A stretch of DNA of 51,703 nt from a virus. The stretch is taken from IMG/VR virus record IMGVR_UViG_3300014911_000009, positions 1 to 51,703 of that record, one strand, 5' to 3'. Positions 8,253 through 15,098 of the stretch are shown in pieces. Under the pieces are notes generated by a model. It was not told the origin of the DNA. It searched no databases and was given only the letters and a program-made list of their open reading frames with translations. Numbering within the stretch: the stretch's first letter is position 1; each line of letters starts with the position of its first letter. Made by a program: the position numbers and the translations under genes.

Positions 8253-8520
8253 CACCCAAAACCTCCTCTAATAACGGTATCTTTCCTTCCCACTGCCCAA
8301 CTCTTTCTCCATCCCTAAATGCAAGAATGACAGGCAATTTCCCATTGCCAATGCTTTCATATGCAGCTTCTGCCAATCCCTCTGTTGTATCAACATTGTA
8401 ATATTTAATAGGTGTTCCATGTTCCGACAACTTCCGTAATAGATTGCCAAACTCGTCTAGCTGACAAATAGGACAATCTTCTTTGGTAAAAACTTTTAGC
8501 TCTAGTGAATTGATATTCAT
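8245..8520 (-). CDS. Glutaredoxin/thioredoxin-like protein
   Basis: The 91-residue protein begins with a beta strand and the redox motif EDCPICQ (CxxC, about residues 16-19), followed by a helix, YYNVDTTEGL and a cis-proline segment KLPVILAF, the order of the glutaredoxin fold. Such phage proteins usually donate electrons to ribonucleotide reductase; none is seen here. A good AAAGGA ribosome binding site precedes ATG 8520. Confidence 0.8.
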   Translation of the reverse strand: MNINSLELKVFTKEDCPICQLDEFGNLLRKLSEHGTPIKYYNVDTTEGLAEAAYESIGNGKLPVILAFRDGERVGQWEGKIPLLEEVLGDD

Positions 8521-8535
8521 TGAGAATTTTCCTTT

Positions 8536-9336
8536 CTACAAACTCATTTCCAGTTGTTCTACCACTGGTTGTTCCTGATCTGCATCGGTTTCAAAATCTA
8601 ACCTCAATTGCCTTCGTTCATCTAAGATTCGTTTCTCTGCTATTTTGCAGTATTCAGAATTGATTTCGATTCCTATCCATTTTCTGTCTAGTTTTTCAGC
8701 AGCTACGGCGGTAGTGCCAGAGCCAAGAAAAGGATCAAGCACAATATCTGCTTCATCTGTTGAAAACACAACACACCGAACAATGAGATTAATTGGCATT
8801 TGACAAGGATGCACTTTTTTATTTGTGCCGGGGAGCAATATTGCTTCAGGATGTTTAATAGAACCAGCATAAACAAAAGGAATATCATCCCAATAGTCTA
8901 GCAGTTGCCCCTTCATATTTATTTGCCGTTTATTATTCCAAGGCAATGTTGTTTTACGATATTGAGCATAAGTGTTAAATTTATAATCAGAGGATTTGCC
9001 AAACATCAAAATAGGTTGACATGCAGGCCAAAAATGTTTTGTTTCATGTCCATTCGAAACATTTTTCCATTTTATGTTGTTTATAAAAAAGCCATGTTTT
9101 TCCATCATCACACCAATTTTAAATTGATGGCGATCAAGTGTCATTAGATAAAAAGTTCCCGTGGGTTTAAGTAGCCTAAACCCCTTGGTTATCCATTTGG
9201 AACACCAGTCATAATAATCTTTGCGGTTATCATTGTTGTAACCACCATACTTCTTGCCTACATTAAACGGCGTATCCGCAAAAACCAAATCCACACTCTC
9301 ATCTTGTAGACGGCATAACCTCAAGGCAATCCCCAC
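8536..9336 (-). CDS. DNA methyltransferase, apparently frameshifted at its start
   Basis: The body shows FADTPFNVGKKYGG (a motif IV variant with DTPF), a central recognition region and LDPFLGSGTTAVAAEKL with the AdoMet site. The natural start is probably ATG 9394 behind GGAGG: its frame reads MIITLDDLKNGVDPINKIIC..., the same N-terminus as the methyltransferase at 3217, but stops after EVMPSTR. The listed frame begins at a GTG one base out of register. A +1 shift near 9310 would fuse them. It is either a recent frameshift, a sequencing error or recoding. Both ends match the other methyltransferase gene at DNA level. Confidence 0.75.
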   Translation of the reverse strand: MGIALRLCRLQDESVDLVFADTPFNVGKKYGGYNNDNRKDYYDWCSKWITKGFRLLKPTGTFYLMTLDRHQFKIGVMMEKHGFFINNIKWKNVSNGHETKHFWPACQPILMFGKSSDYKFNTYAQYRKTTLPWNNKRQINMKGQLLDYWDDIPFVYAGSIKHPEAILLPGTNKKVHPCQMPINLIVRCVVFSTDEADIVLDPFLGSGTTAVAAEKLDRKWIGIEINSEYCKIAEKRILDERRQLRLDFETDADQEQPVVEQLEMSL

Positions 9337-9434
9337 AGATTATCTTATTTATCGGGTCAACCCCATTTTTCAGATCGTCTAAGGTGATTATCATAGAAAA
9401 AGCGGCCTCCATCCCTTTTGCCAGTCTGCCTGCA

Positions 9435-10043
9435 CTAACTCACCCACCTGCCTAATTTAGTAACCATATTCAAAGCTTTTGAACCTGATTCTCCTGCCAC
9501 TATCTTCTTGTCCCCATACCGAGCTACTGTATAACCTGTAAATGAAGTCATAAACGAACTAAATAAAAAACCGCCTATCCACTTTATCATGCTCATAGTG
9601 TCAACGATTATTGATGGAGCTACTTTCCATACTCCCATAGCAACTATACATAGGGGGGCGTAGAAGGAAAACAATATGCAGGCATTACCTACCTTAATCA
9701 TCATTCTTGGTCGAGCTTGCCGAACGAGAGGGTCATTGCTAAGCAAAGCAGTCTTTATTACGTCTCTTCCTCCCTCTGCATCCCTAACCTGTAATTCAAG
9801 TTCTTTTAATCTCGCCTCTTTCAGCCTAATCTCGTTCTCCTCAAGAAACCTTTGTAGCTCGACCTGTTTTTCAGGAGGGATAACACCGGTCTGCACTCCT
9901 TTGATCACGGTATTCGCAAACCCTGCAGCGTCTTTCGCAATCTCCTCTGCCTTGCCCCCAAAGATTTTCCCCACTCCTTCAATGATGTCTGGAGCATGTT
10001 TAACTGCTGCTGGTAATAACGATAATAAAATTGGTAACATCAT
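9435..10043 (-). CDS. Holin, GTA/3-TM family
   Basis: A hydrophobic N-terminus, a helical charged middle (about 75-120, KQVELQRFLEENEIRLKEAR) and membrane segments around 118-140 and 148-170 match the three-transmembrane holin family used for gene-transfer-agent and phage release. RQARPRMM before the second membrane helix is typical. It would time membrane permeabilisation so that the amidase at 12.4 kb reaches the cell wall. ATG 10043 overlaps a tiny upstream frame and follows AAAGGAGG. Confidence 0.8.
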   Translation of the reverse strand: MMLPILLSLLPAAVKHAPDIIEGVGKIFGGKAEEIAKDAAGFANTVIKGVQTGVIPPEKQVELQRFLEENEIRLKEARLKELELQVRDAEGGRDVIKTALLSNDPLVRQARPRMMIKVGNACILFSFYAPLCIVAMGVWKVAPSIIVDTMSMIKWIGGFLFSSFMTSFTGYTVARYGDKKIVAGESGSKALNMVTKLGRWVS

Positions 10044-10150
10044 AGGCCTCCTTTTTTGACACTCTCCTGAATTTTCCGCTTAATGCCATAGTTAGGTTGT
10101 TGCTTTTTACCCTGTCTTGTTTTCGAATCACTTATAAGCCCTGTGGTCAT
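10040..10150 (-). CDS. Possible small basic peptide, 36 aa
   Basis: A frame from ATG 10150 ends with a TGA overlapping the holin ATG. Its C-terminus IQESVKKGGL is encoded partly by a fragment of the dispersed 50-bp repeat. It is rich in K and Q and has only a weak GAAG ribosome binding site, so it may be a coupled leader for the holin or a chance frame. Confidence 0.3.
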   Translation of the reverse strand: MTTGLISDSKTRQGKKQQPNYGIKRKIQESVKKGGL

Positions 10151-10210
10151 AATCGCTGTCTTCTATCCCGAGCCTTTTCCTGTGGCTACCCCGTGCAAGG
10201 CAGAACGAAA

Positions 10211-10390
10211 TTAGTTTTCAGGTCGATTTTGTTTACCTTGCATTGGGTTGATTGATGGATTATGTTTCTGTTCTTCAATTTTTCGATATTTTTTACTTCC
10301 ACAATTAGGGCATTGTCCAAACAACATAAATTCCCAATTTTGTCCTTTGTGATTGCAACTTAAACATATCATATCAGTATCATAGCTCAT
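10211..10390 (-). CDS. Zinc-ribbon cassette protein, 59 aa
   Basis: ATG 10390 follows TTGGAGG. CLSCNHKG (about 9-16) and CPNCGSKK (about 27-34) form a rubredoxin-like zinc ribbon, followed by a charged tail (KYRKIEEQKH). It sits upstream of the holin region as the first clear member of the small-gene array. Binding partner unknown. Confidence 0.6.
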   Translation of the reverse strand: MSYDTDMICLSCNHKGQNWEFMLFGQCPNCGSKKYRKIEEQKHNPSINPMQGKQNRPEN

Positions 10391-10397
10391 GTTTTAC

Positions 10398-10437
10398 CTC
10401 CAAGAAATATAACGATTGAGTTAAGCGACGGGCGGAT
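10398..10437 (-). repeat. attC-like site
   Basis: On the minus strand TAATCC..GCCCGTCGCTTAACTCAATCGTTATA spans the stop of the 132-aa gene and ends just before TTGGAGG of the next gene. The right half, GCTTAACTCAATCGTTA, is close to the classical L'/R' part of integron attC sites (GCTTAACTCAAGCGTTA). Confidence 0.55.
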
Positions 10438-10835
10438 TATTTTGAAAATTTTATATAACCATCTTCCACCAAAAATATTAACATTTTGGCACGGGCGTTG
10501 GCTTCGGTGTCTTCCCAATACGATTGCACTATTCCCTTCTCTTTGTCTCCGAATTCACACAACCATCCTTCTTTGAAATCTTTAAAGTGATCTACATCGT
10601 GAGGTAATCGCTCTCCCAACTCTCGGCAAGTAGGGGCTTTGAGAACTTCTCTATAACTTTTCAACATTTTCCAAAATTTTTTATCTCTTTCTCTTTCCAA
10701 TAGTAACTGAACTTTGTCTCCATCTTCATCGTGGCATACAATCCAATATATTCCTGGAAATTCCTGAGGAAACCCTAAGTCTTTTAATTTTCTACAAAGC
10801 TCTAAAGAAGGAACTTCTTTCTCTAACCAATCCAT
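10437..10835 (-). CDS. Hypothetical cassette protein, 132 aa
   Basis: Start set at ATG 10835 because GTTAGGAGGTGTAAG lies immediately before it; an upstream in-frame ATG lies inside the attC-like element. The protein is acidic and aromatic, with EFPGIYWIVCHDEDGDK in the first third and an EANARAKMLIFLVEDG C-terminus. It looks like a small soluble alpha/beta protein. Its first six residues (MDWLEK) match those of the next upstream cassette. Function unknown. Confidence 0.6.
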   Translation of the reverse strand: MDWLEKEVPSLELCRKLKDLGFPQEFPGIYWIVCHDEDGDKVQLLLERERDKKFWKMLKSYREVLKAPTCRELGERLPHDVDHFKDFKEGWLCEFGDKEKGIVQSYWEDTEANARAKMLIFLVEDGYIKFSK

Positions 10836-10840
10836 CTTAC

Positions 10841-10903
10841 ACCTCCTAACACAGCGGTAACTTGCGCCGTTTTCGGGCGTCAAGTTGACTGCCTTGTTAG
10901 ATT
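10841..10903 (-). repeat. attC-like site
   Basis: Minus strand: ATCTAACAAGG (R'' overlapping the preceding stop), a stem TTGACGCC-CGAAAA-GGCGCAA, then GTGTTAGGAGG (R' fused to the ribosome binding site of the next gene). Size about 60 bp, palindromic but imperfect, matching integron attC architecture. R'' fits the RYYYAAC consensus exactly. Confidence 0.7.
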
Positions 10904-11082
10904 ACTATTTCTACCTTGTCGATTGCGTCTCTTAAGGCTTTCAAATTGTTTTTGACTGTATTTGGCCACAAACTTGCATTCTTGGTGTAGAAAATCAAGG
11001 TGTTCAAATACTCATCAATGTTTCGCTTCAGAGTTTCAAGTTCCTTTGAGTTATTGGTCATTGCATTCTCTAACCAATCCAT
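10897..11082 (-). CDS. Hypothetical cassette protein, 61 aa
   Basis: ATG 11082 follows CTAGGAGGTGTAAG. The product is helical with MDWLENAMTNNSKELETLKR at its start, and the stop adjoins the attC-like box. About 28 bp around the start (ribosome binding site to codon 5) repeat the start of the neighbouring cassette. No family recognised. Confidence 0.55.
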   Translation of the reverse strand: MDWLENAMTNNSKELETLKRNIDEYLNTLIFYTKNASLWPNTVKNNLKALRDAIDKVEIVI

Positions 11083-11087
11083 CTTAC

Positions 11088-11146
11088 ACCTCCTAGCGTT
11101 TTAGCTGAGTCGCCAGTATCGGTCGGCTCAAACGGGTTGTTAGCGG
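11088..11146 (-). repeat. attC-like site
   Basis: Minus strand: CGCTAACAACCC, stem TTGAGCCG / CGACTCAG around GATACTGG, then AAACGCTAGGAGG. R' is slightly altered (GCTAGG for GTTAGG). It separates two small genes on the same strand and overlaps the stop of the preceding one. Confidence 0.65.
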
Positions 11147-11352
11147 GCTTCCATTTGTAACGCACCGCCAAGATATTTTTTGTAATAATTATTTTGTGCT
11201 TTTAATTTGTCAGTGTTTGTTTTTTTGTATAGCTTGCATGCTTCGTTTTTCCAAAATGTCATAAGGTCTTTTTCTGCCAGCGTGCATTCGGCGATACCGC
11301 CTAAAATATTTGGTGAATGATGATAATATTTGCAAGTTTCACAGTATTTCAT
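11140..11352 (-). CDS. Cysteine-rich cassette protein, 70 aa
   Basis: ATG 11352 follows CTGGAGG. CETCKYYHH (about 4-12), a single CTL and CKLYKK resemble the small 'CxxCxYY' proteins common in bacteria and phages, presumably metal-binding. The stop adjoins the attC-like element downstream. The region just upstream (11360-11400) carries a weaker palindromic site with CATAACAAATC. Confidence 0.55.
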   Translation of the reverse strand: MKYCETCKYYHHSPNILGGIAECTLAEKDLMTFWKNEACKLYKKTNTDKLKAQNNYYKKYLGGALQMEAR

Positions 11353-11423
11353 TTTACCTCCAGTTGTGTCAGTCAAGTTAAGTGATTTGTTATGTATCCC
11401 AGGGTTAACCTTGGTCAATGTCG

Positions 11424-11513
11424 TTAACGGTTTCCCGCCAAGGTGGGCACACCCATCCCCAGAACCATAGGCATATTTAGGCTTCTAGCTATCAAATAAT
11501 CATGCTTTTTCAT
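11424..11513 (-). CDS. Small peptide, 29 aa
   Basis: ATG 11513 has a perfect AAAGGAGG at 7 nt spacing. The 29 codons give MKKHDYLIARSLNMPMVLGM and then GVPTLAGNR, ending in CGTTAACG, a palindromic box. The strong ribosome binding site and the position in the array argue for translation; the function is unknown. Confidence 0.4.
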   Translation of the reverse strand: MKKHDYLIARSLNMPMVLGMGVPTLAGNR

Positions 11514-11515
11514 TT

Positions 11516-11761
11516 TTACCTCCTTTCAAACAAATAACATTTCCGTCCTTTTCTACAGAAGAAATAACCCTTATCGTCTTTTAAAATGTATAGCACACCA
11601 TGATATCTCATTTCCCTTTCAAAATCTTCCTTCGTAAGAGAATCAGAATCTACAACATATGATCGTATCCATTCATCATGTTTTTTCTTCACTCTACAAA
11701 TCCCAAGCACCGTCACAAATACAATAAAACCTATTAAAATTATCTTGGTTGTAGTTGACAT
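11516..11761 (-). CDS. Single-pass membrane cassette protein, 81 aa
   Basis: ATG 11761 follows GGGAGGG. Residues about 5-22 (KIILIGFIVFVTVLGICR) form a membrane helix, followed by a charged cytoplasmic or periplasmic domain ending KGRKCYLFERR. One of several tiny membrane proteins in the arrays. Function unknown. Confidence 0.55.
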   Translation of the reverse strand: MSTTTKIILIGFIVFVTVLGICRVKKKHDEWIRSYVVDSDSLTKEDFEREMRYHGVLYILKDDKGYFFCRKGRKCYLFERR

Positions 11762-11767
11762 CAAATC

Positions 11768-11829
11768 CCTCCCATATAACGCTCTGGATAAGCCACAGCT
11801 TTAGCTGTCGGCTTTATTCAGCTTGTTAG
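11768..11829 (-). repeat. attC-like site
   Basis: Minus strand: TTCTAACAAGCTGAATAAAGCCGACAGC, loop TAAA, GCTGTGGCTTATCCAGAGCGTTATATGGGAGGG. Both arms pair over about 20 positions with bulged bases, R'' is CTAAC and R' is CGTTATAT followed at once by the ribosome binding site. The preceding gene stops inside it. One of the best examples in the window. Confidence 0.7.
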
Positions 11830-12043
11830 AAAGAAAGTCTTTGACTTCAACAGCATCAAACATTACAACAATCCCTCTGCCATCAAAATTATCATTTACA
11901 ATTTTTCCTACAGGGCCTTCTTTACACAATCTGCGTTTATCCGTTTTTCCCCATTTGCCAGGCATAATTAACGAAATACTGGCAGGACCATACCCTATTG
12001 CTATTTGTTCCTCACATTTTTTGATAATTTCTTCTGGGGTCAT
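11801..12043 (-). CDS. Hypothetical cassette protein, 80 aa
   Basis: Start chosen at ATG 12043 (GGAGCAATAAA upstream); an in-frame ATG at 12070 lies next to the repeat. Sequence begins MTPEEIIKKCEEQIAIGYGP and contains KWGKTDKRRLC and DGRGIVVMFDAVEVK, suggesting a small mixed alpha/beta protein. Its last codons (SNKLNKADS) are read through the attC-like palindrome, the arrangement common in integron cassettes. Confidence 0.55.
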   Translation of the reverse strand: MTPEEIIKKCEEQIAIGYGPASISLIMPGKWGKTDKRRLCKEGPVGKIVNDNFDGRGIVVMFDAVEVKDFLSNKLNKADS

Positions 12044-12065
12044 TTTATTGCTCCATTTTCTTTCT

Positions 12066-12222
12066 AACATTGAAATAACCTGCGTGTGGGCAGGTATGGT
12101 GACGACTCTATGATCATCTCTTCGCCCTGAACTGCCCGTCCAGTGACTAGCAGTTCAAAGTTTATCTACCGGCCATATCACTACCCACACGTCAGGTTGG
12201 TTGATGTTATTTCAATATTTCA
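12066..12222 (-). repeat. About 150-bp inverted-repeat element, copy 1
   Basis: The element is bounded by inverted arms AACCTGCGTGTGGGCAG and CTACCCACACGTCAGGTT, with GAAATAAC/GTTATTTC beyond them, and a conserved interior (GGTGACGACTCTATG, GCCCTGAACTGCC, CAGTGACTAG). A second copy at about 25090-25236 is roughly 90% alike by eye. It occupies an intergenic slot like the attC-like sites and may be a long-loop version of them or a separate miniature element. Confidence 0.6.
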
Positions 12223-12373
12223 CCTTGTTCCAAACACCCTCGCATTCAGCTCTATATGAGCATTTATAGCAGGTATTGTTTGCAAAACACTCCTCAATCC
12301 ACTGCCATAAAATCTTTTGATATTTGTCTATCCACTTTCTTCTATTTTCCTGTCTTTCCTTTTTATTTTCCAT
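12212..12373 (-). CDS. Small basic protein with CxxC, about 53 aa
   Basis: ATG 12373 starts MENKKERQENRRKWIDKYQK; the frame is also open upstream to a GTG at 12403 that overlaps the end of the amidase gene. Only the GTG region has a GGAGG nearby, so the start is uncertain. CFANNTCYKCSYRAEC near the C-terminus can bind a metal. The stop lies next to the 150-bp element. Function unknown. Confidence 0.45.
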   Translation of the reverse strand: MENKKERQENRRKWIDKYQKILWQWIEECFANNTCYKCSYRAECEGVWNKVKY

Positions 12374-12390
12374 TGTCCAATCAGAAAAAT

Positions 12391-12936
12391 TCAGATTTCC
12401 CACCTCCTAACTGCCTCCCTGATTGCCTCTGCTATCTTGACAGTAGCTTCACCAGATATAATCATCTCGTGATGTAGAACGTTATCAATAAAAAGAGGTT
12501 CAATAAGAATTGCTGAACATTTAGTATGTTTAATGCAACTCCAACCCCTATCCTTTGGCCCTAATTCCCAAATAGGAGTGCTTGCTTTTGTCGTATGCAA
12601 CCTCTCACAGAATTCGTCTAGCAATATCTCCGCAATCTTCCTTGTGCGGGGATAAGCAGTTGTTGTATGACAAACAAGGGAATATTTGCCCTTTCCTGCG
12701 TTTAAGTGGCCTGCAATATACAGATCAAAATCATAACGATTCACCTGTTCATGGCGATCTCGGTAACTACCAAAAAAACCCGAGTGTACTTCATGGCCAT
12801 CTTCTTCAAGCAAGGCTCTGGTGTATCGAAAATAATTCTCTACAGCATAGGCTTCTGTTAAACGTTTATACGATGCTCCCTTATCATAGGGTTTCGCTGG
12901 TTTATTAATGTGTTGAACATCTAATGCAATTCTCAT
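12391..12936 (-). CDS. N-acetylmuramoyl-L-alanine amidase (endolysin)
   Basis: 181 residues from ATG 12936 (MRIALDVQHINKP). The Amidase_3 order is visible: an N-terminal strand with D and H (DVQH), an acidic EAYAVENYF helix bearing the zinc-binding Glu, a YIAGHLNAG motif with the second His, and AILIEPLFIDN with the catalytic Glu. It would cleave peptidoglycan after the holin opens the membrane. No signal peptide is seen. The frame extends upstream through a repeated segment (12958-12998) encoding LFLVGF, shared with the gene at 28131. Confidence 0.85.
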   Translation of the reverse strand: MRIALDVQHINKPAKPYDKGASYKRLTEAYAVENYFRYTRALLEEDGHEVHSGFFGSYRDRHEQVNRYDFDLYIAGHLNAGKGKYSLVCHTTTAYPRTRKIAEILLDEFCERLHTTKASTPIWELGPKDRGWSCIKHTKCSAILIEPLFIDNVLHHEMIISGEATVKIAEAIREAVRRWEI

Positions 12937-12957
12937 AATTTCACAGTTTGTAAAACC

Positions 12958-12998
12958 CACCAAAAACAATAGGTTTTTAAGGATGCCTTTCTCACCCT
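12958..12998 (-). repeat. Dispersed repeat encoding KGILxNLLFLVGF, copy 1
   Basis: AGAAAGGCATCCTT, four A or A-rich bases, CCT and then TTTTTGGTGGGTTTTA recur at 28396-28437 with few differences. Here it lies immediately upstream of the amidase start in frame; there it encodes the start of a small protein. Confidence 0.5.
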
Positions 12999-13027
12999 AT
13001 TAAATAATTGACCCTTTAACTCTTGAG

Positions 13028-13342
13028 CTAAGGAAAGTCTATCATCCCAACACAATCAGGGCTTAACTTGCTCGCCTCCTTAAAACATTTATCACAAAGC
13101 AACCTATTGGTTGTCTCTGCTCCACATCTACAACAATAGTATGTCTTGTCTTCCGCCCCCTCCCACCCATACGTCCTGTATGACTTCTGCTTTTTGAGCT
13201 TTCTCAACCTTTTTTGTTGTTTTAATCTTCTTTGTCTCCTTGCCTCCTGACATTCGAGTTTTTTGCAGAAATATGCCGTGTGTGATGGCGATAGAAAGAT
13301 CTCTTCACAATTCCAACACGTATGTTCTTTCATCCTTGCCAT
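13028..13342 (-). CDS. Double zinc-finger basic protein, 104 aa
   Basis: CWNCEEIF and CKKLEC at the N-terminus and CCRCGAETTN with CDKCFKEA near the C-terminus form two Cys4 zinc sites. Between them lies a very basic helix (RRQRRLKQQKRLRKLKKQK) that could bind nucleic acid. The first gene after leader copy 3, with ATG 13342 about 30 nt beyond the GGAG-containing hairpin. Possibly a phage transcription or DNA-binding factor; family not recognised. Confidence 0.65.
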   Translation of the reverse strand: MARMKEHTCWNCEEIFLSPSHTAYFCKKLECQEARRQRRLKQQKRLRKLKKQKSYRTYGWEGAEDKTYYCCRCGAETTNRLLCDKCFKEASKLSPDCVGMIDFP

Positions 13343-13643
13343 AATAATTATATGCTGAGAGGACTGTCTCCTTCAGGTGACAGGGGAATCGCACACCCTC
13401 CTTTCTTTATTTTATTTTAAAACAAAACTTGACAAATTTATTTAATCGACGGGTAAAAAGCTGGAAAGCTGAAAATGCTACCAGCATTCCTCGTGCGGCT
13501 CTTTAAAATTAAAAGTAAAAGGTTGCAACAAATAGGTTGTTGCGTAAAACTTTTACCGCTTAAGAGAAAAAAGATTTCTTCGGGCTCGGACGGAGCCTTT
13601 GATCTTACGATCAAGAAGCTGTCTGCTTTAGCTGACAGAGTCG
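13343..13643 (-). promoter_or_regulatory. Structured leader, diverged copy 3
   Basis: About 300 bp without a gene. On the minus strand it begins GACTCTGTCAGCTAAAGCAGACAGC and ends AAAGAAAGGAGG..GATTCCCCTG.CACCTGAAGGAGACAG, the same opening and closing blocks as the leaders at 6.3 and 48.2 kb. The middle differs: a GATCGTAAGATC stem, a GCAACAA..TTTGTTGC hairpin and an A/T-rich stretch. Conservation of the ends with a variable middle suggests function in the RNA. Confidence 0.5.
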
Positions 13644-13844
13644 TCACTGATTTTTGTTGCCTCTTTCTAAAATCTCTACAGCTTCCTCAATACAGTCTCT
13701 ACAAACACCAAAACAAAGCTCACTGCCTACAAACACTACTAACTTTTCGTAGTAAGACCCACATCCATCACAGAGAAGAAGACTGCCATTTTCCCCTTCT
13801 TCTATTTGAATTGATTTTCTCCAATTATAACCCATAATTGCCAT
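13644..13844 (-). CDS. Zinc-binding cassette protein, 66 aa
   Basis: CDGCGSYYEKLVVFVGSELC followed by CRDC gives a four-cysteine zinc site after a short basic N-terminus; the C-terminus is acidic and helical. Either ATG 13844 or ATG 13835 could start it; GGATGG favours the latter. Its stop meets the start of leader copy 3, so it is probably the last gene of the transcript coming from 14 kb. Confidence 0.55.
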   Translation of the reverse strand: MAIMGYNWRKSIQIEEGENGSLLLCDGCGSYYEKLVVFVGSELCFGVCRDCIEEAVEILERGNKNQ

Positions 13845-13863
13845 CCTACTTCGGCCACTCCTT

Positions 13864-14034
13864 TGACACTCTCCTGAATAAATTCAGGAGATTCTCAGGC
13901 AACAGCAGGCTAAAACCTGTCTGTTAGCACCTGACGGCTCTGCCCAAGCCGAAGAATCAACATTGTTGTCAAAAGAAAAACATTAGCCATTCATCCCCTG
14001 AATAAATTCAGGGACTTTCTGGCTGAGACTCTGT
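13864..14034 (-). repeat. Two incomplete copies of the dispersed palindromic repeat
   Basis: TGACACTCTCCTGAATAAAT runs to about 13889, and CCCTGAATAAATTCAGGGAC continues through TTTCTGGCTGAGACTCTGTA to 14034. Together they represent left and right halves of the 50-bp repeat seen complete at 21310, 26668 and 37926. The 100 bp between them, containing a CTGTCTGTTAGCACC box, hold no gene. Confidence 0.65.
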
Positions 14035-14045
14035 AAATTTTATAT

Positions 14046-14294
14046 CTACCTGTTTCCATTTAACCCTCCATAAATGTTAGATACATTCAGTAAAAGCGAC
14101 TGATAATACGCACTTAATTCTTTAGCTTGCTCCCATTGTGCTGGATGCCATTTTTTGTAGTACTCTTGGTTTTTAGTCATTTCATATAATGTATTCTGGA
14201 CTTTCCATAACCGTCTAAACAACCTTTTAGGTAATTTGAATTCTCGGAGATCATAAAAACCTTTATATGGCTTATATTTATCAATTTCTTTCAT
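14046..14294 (-). CDS. Hypothetical cassette protein, 82 aa
   Basis: ATG 14294 follows AGGAG, directly behind an attC-like element. The protein is basic, rich in K, Y and W (MKEIDKYKPYKGFYDLREFK), and predicted helical. No known domain. Confidence 0.55.
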   Translation of the reverse strand: MKEIDKYKPYKGFYDLREFKLPKRLFRRLWKVQNTLYEMTKNQEYYKKWHPAQWEQAKELSAYYQSLLLNVSNIYGGLNGNR

Positions 14295-14299
14295 TTTTC

Positions 14300-14368
14300 A
14301 AATTTCTCCTAACATCTAAGCTGAGTGGCGGCTGTTTTTCAGCGTCCACTCGACCTGCTGGTTAGCTG
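14300..14368 (-). repeat. attC-like site
   Basis: Minus strand: AGCTAACCAGCAGGTCGAGTGG, ACGCTGAAAAACAGC hairpin, CCACTCAGCTTAGATGTTAGGAG. R'' overlaps the stop of the upstream gene and R' runs into the ribosome binding site of the next. Arms pair over about 20 bp with bulges. Confidence 0.7.
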
Positions 14369-14952
14369 GTACTATAGCTAACCTTTATCAATTCCATACC
14401 CTCTAAAAACTTAATAGTTGCTTCTGCTTCTGGTTCGCTTATCTTCCAGTTAAGAGCTTTTGCTTCTTCCAATATTTCATTAGTGATCATAGGTTTTCCC
14501 TCAATCCCAAGGACGTGATACATCTTTGCAGCTATCGATAGAGTTTTGTAGTCGTCCGATGCACTAAGGTTTTTCATTTGTTCAAGGACATTCCTCATCC
14601 TCTTAGCTTCCTCATTTTGTGTATCCTCTATTAAAGAAGCAACTTCACTTCCTATCTTTGTCAACTGGTATATATAGCGTCTTGGTTCGAAAGTCACATT
14701 GAAATTAAATGGCGAAAAAGTCTCAACTTTTTCCTCTACAATACCCGTAGCTTTTAAGCTACTTATTACCTCTGTAACCTCAGCACTATATGGGCCGTAG
14801 TAATACGGTATAAAATCAATTCCTAACCCAAGTTTTTCATTAAGGAAGTATAAAGTTTTCTGGAGCAATGTCCTTCCAGCGATCATACCTCTGTCACTGT
14901 AAGAAAGCGTCAAAATAACCAATTCATATGTCTTCATTTTAATACTCTTCAT
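14362..14952 (-). CDS. YwgA/Panacea-like protein, 196 aa
   Basis: Start taken at ATG 14952 after AAGAAGG. The N-terminal half has TLLQKTLYFLNEKLG and FIPYYYGPYSAEVTEVISSL, the LQK...YYGPYS signature of the YwgA family, related to the Panacea (DUF4065/SocA) antitoxin fold. Such domains act as regulators or antitoxins. No obvious toxin lies next door, although cassette arrays often carry toxin-antitoxin genes. The stop is inside the attC-like R'' box. Confidence 0.6.
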   Translation of the reverse strand: MKSIKMKTYELVILTLSYSDRGMIAGRTLLQKTLYFLNEKLGLGIDFIPYYYGPYSAEVTEVISSLKATGIVEEKVETFSPFNFNVTFEPRRYIYQLTKIGSEVASLIEDTQNEEAKRMRNVLEQMKNLSASDDYKTLSIAAKMYHVLGIEGKPMITNEILEEAKALNWKISEPEAEATIKFLEGMELIKVSYSTS

Positions 14953-15038
14953 CTGCCTTCTTGTCCGGGCTATTTCCACTTTCGCTGATTAGTGCTACTA
15001 ATGTTCGGTCATCAACCAAAATAGCCCAGAGAACAAGG

Positions 15039-15098
15039 CAAATAACGGCTTAATCAGTCGCACGCTTTAGCGGGTCGGCTGGATTTGCTTGTTAGCAA
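15039..15098 (-). repeat. attC-like site
   Basis: Minus strand: TTTGCTAACAAGCAAATCCAGCCGACCCGC, loop TAAA, GCGTGCGACTGATTAAGCCGTTATTTGCC. Arms AATCCAGCCGACCCGC / GCGTGCGACTGATTAAG pair with bulges, as in short attC sites. The small gene upstream stops inside the hairpin. Confidence 0.7.
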
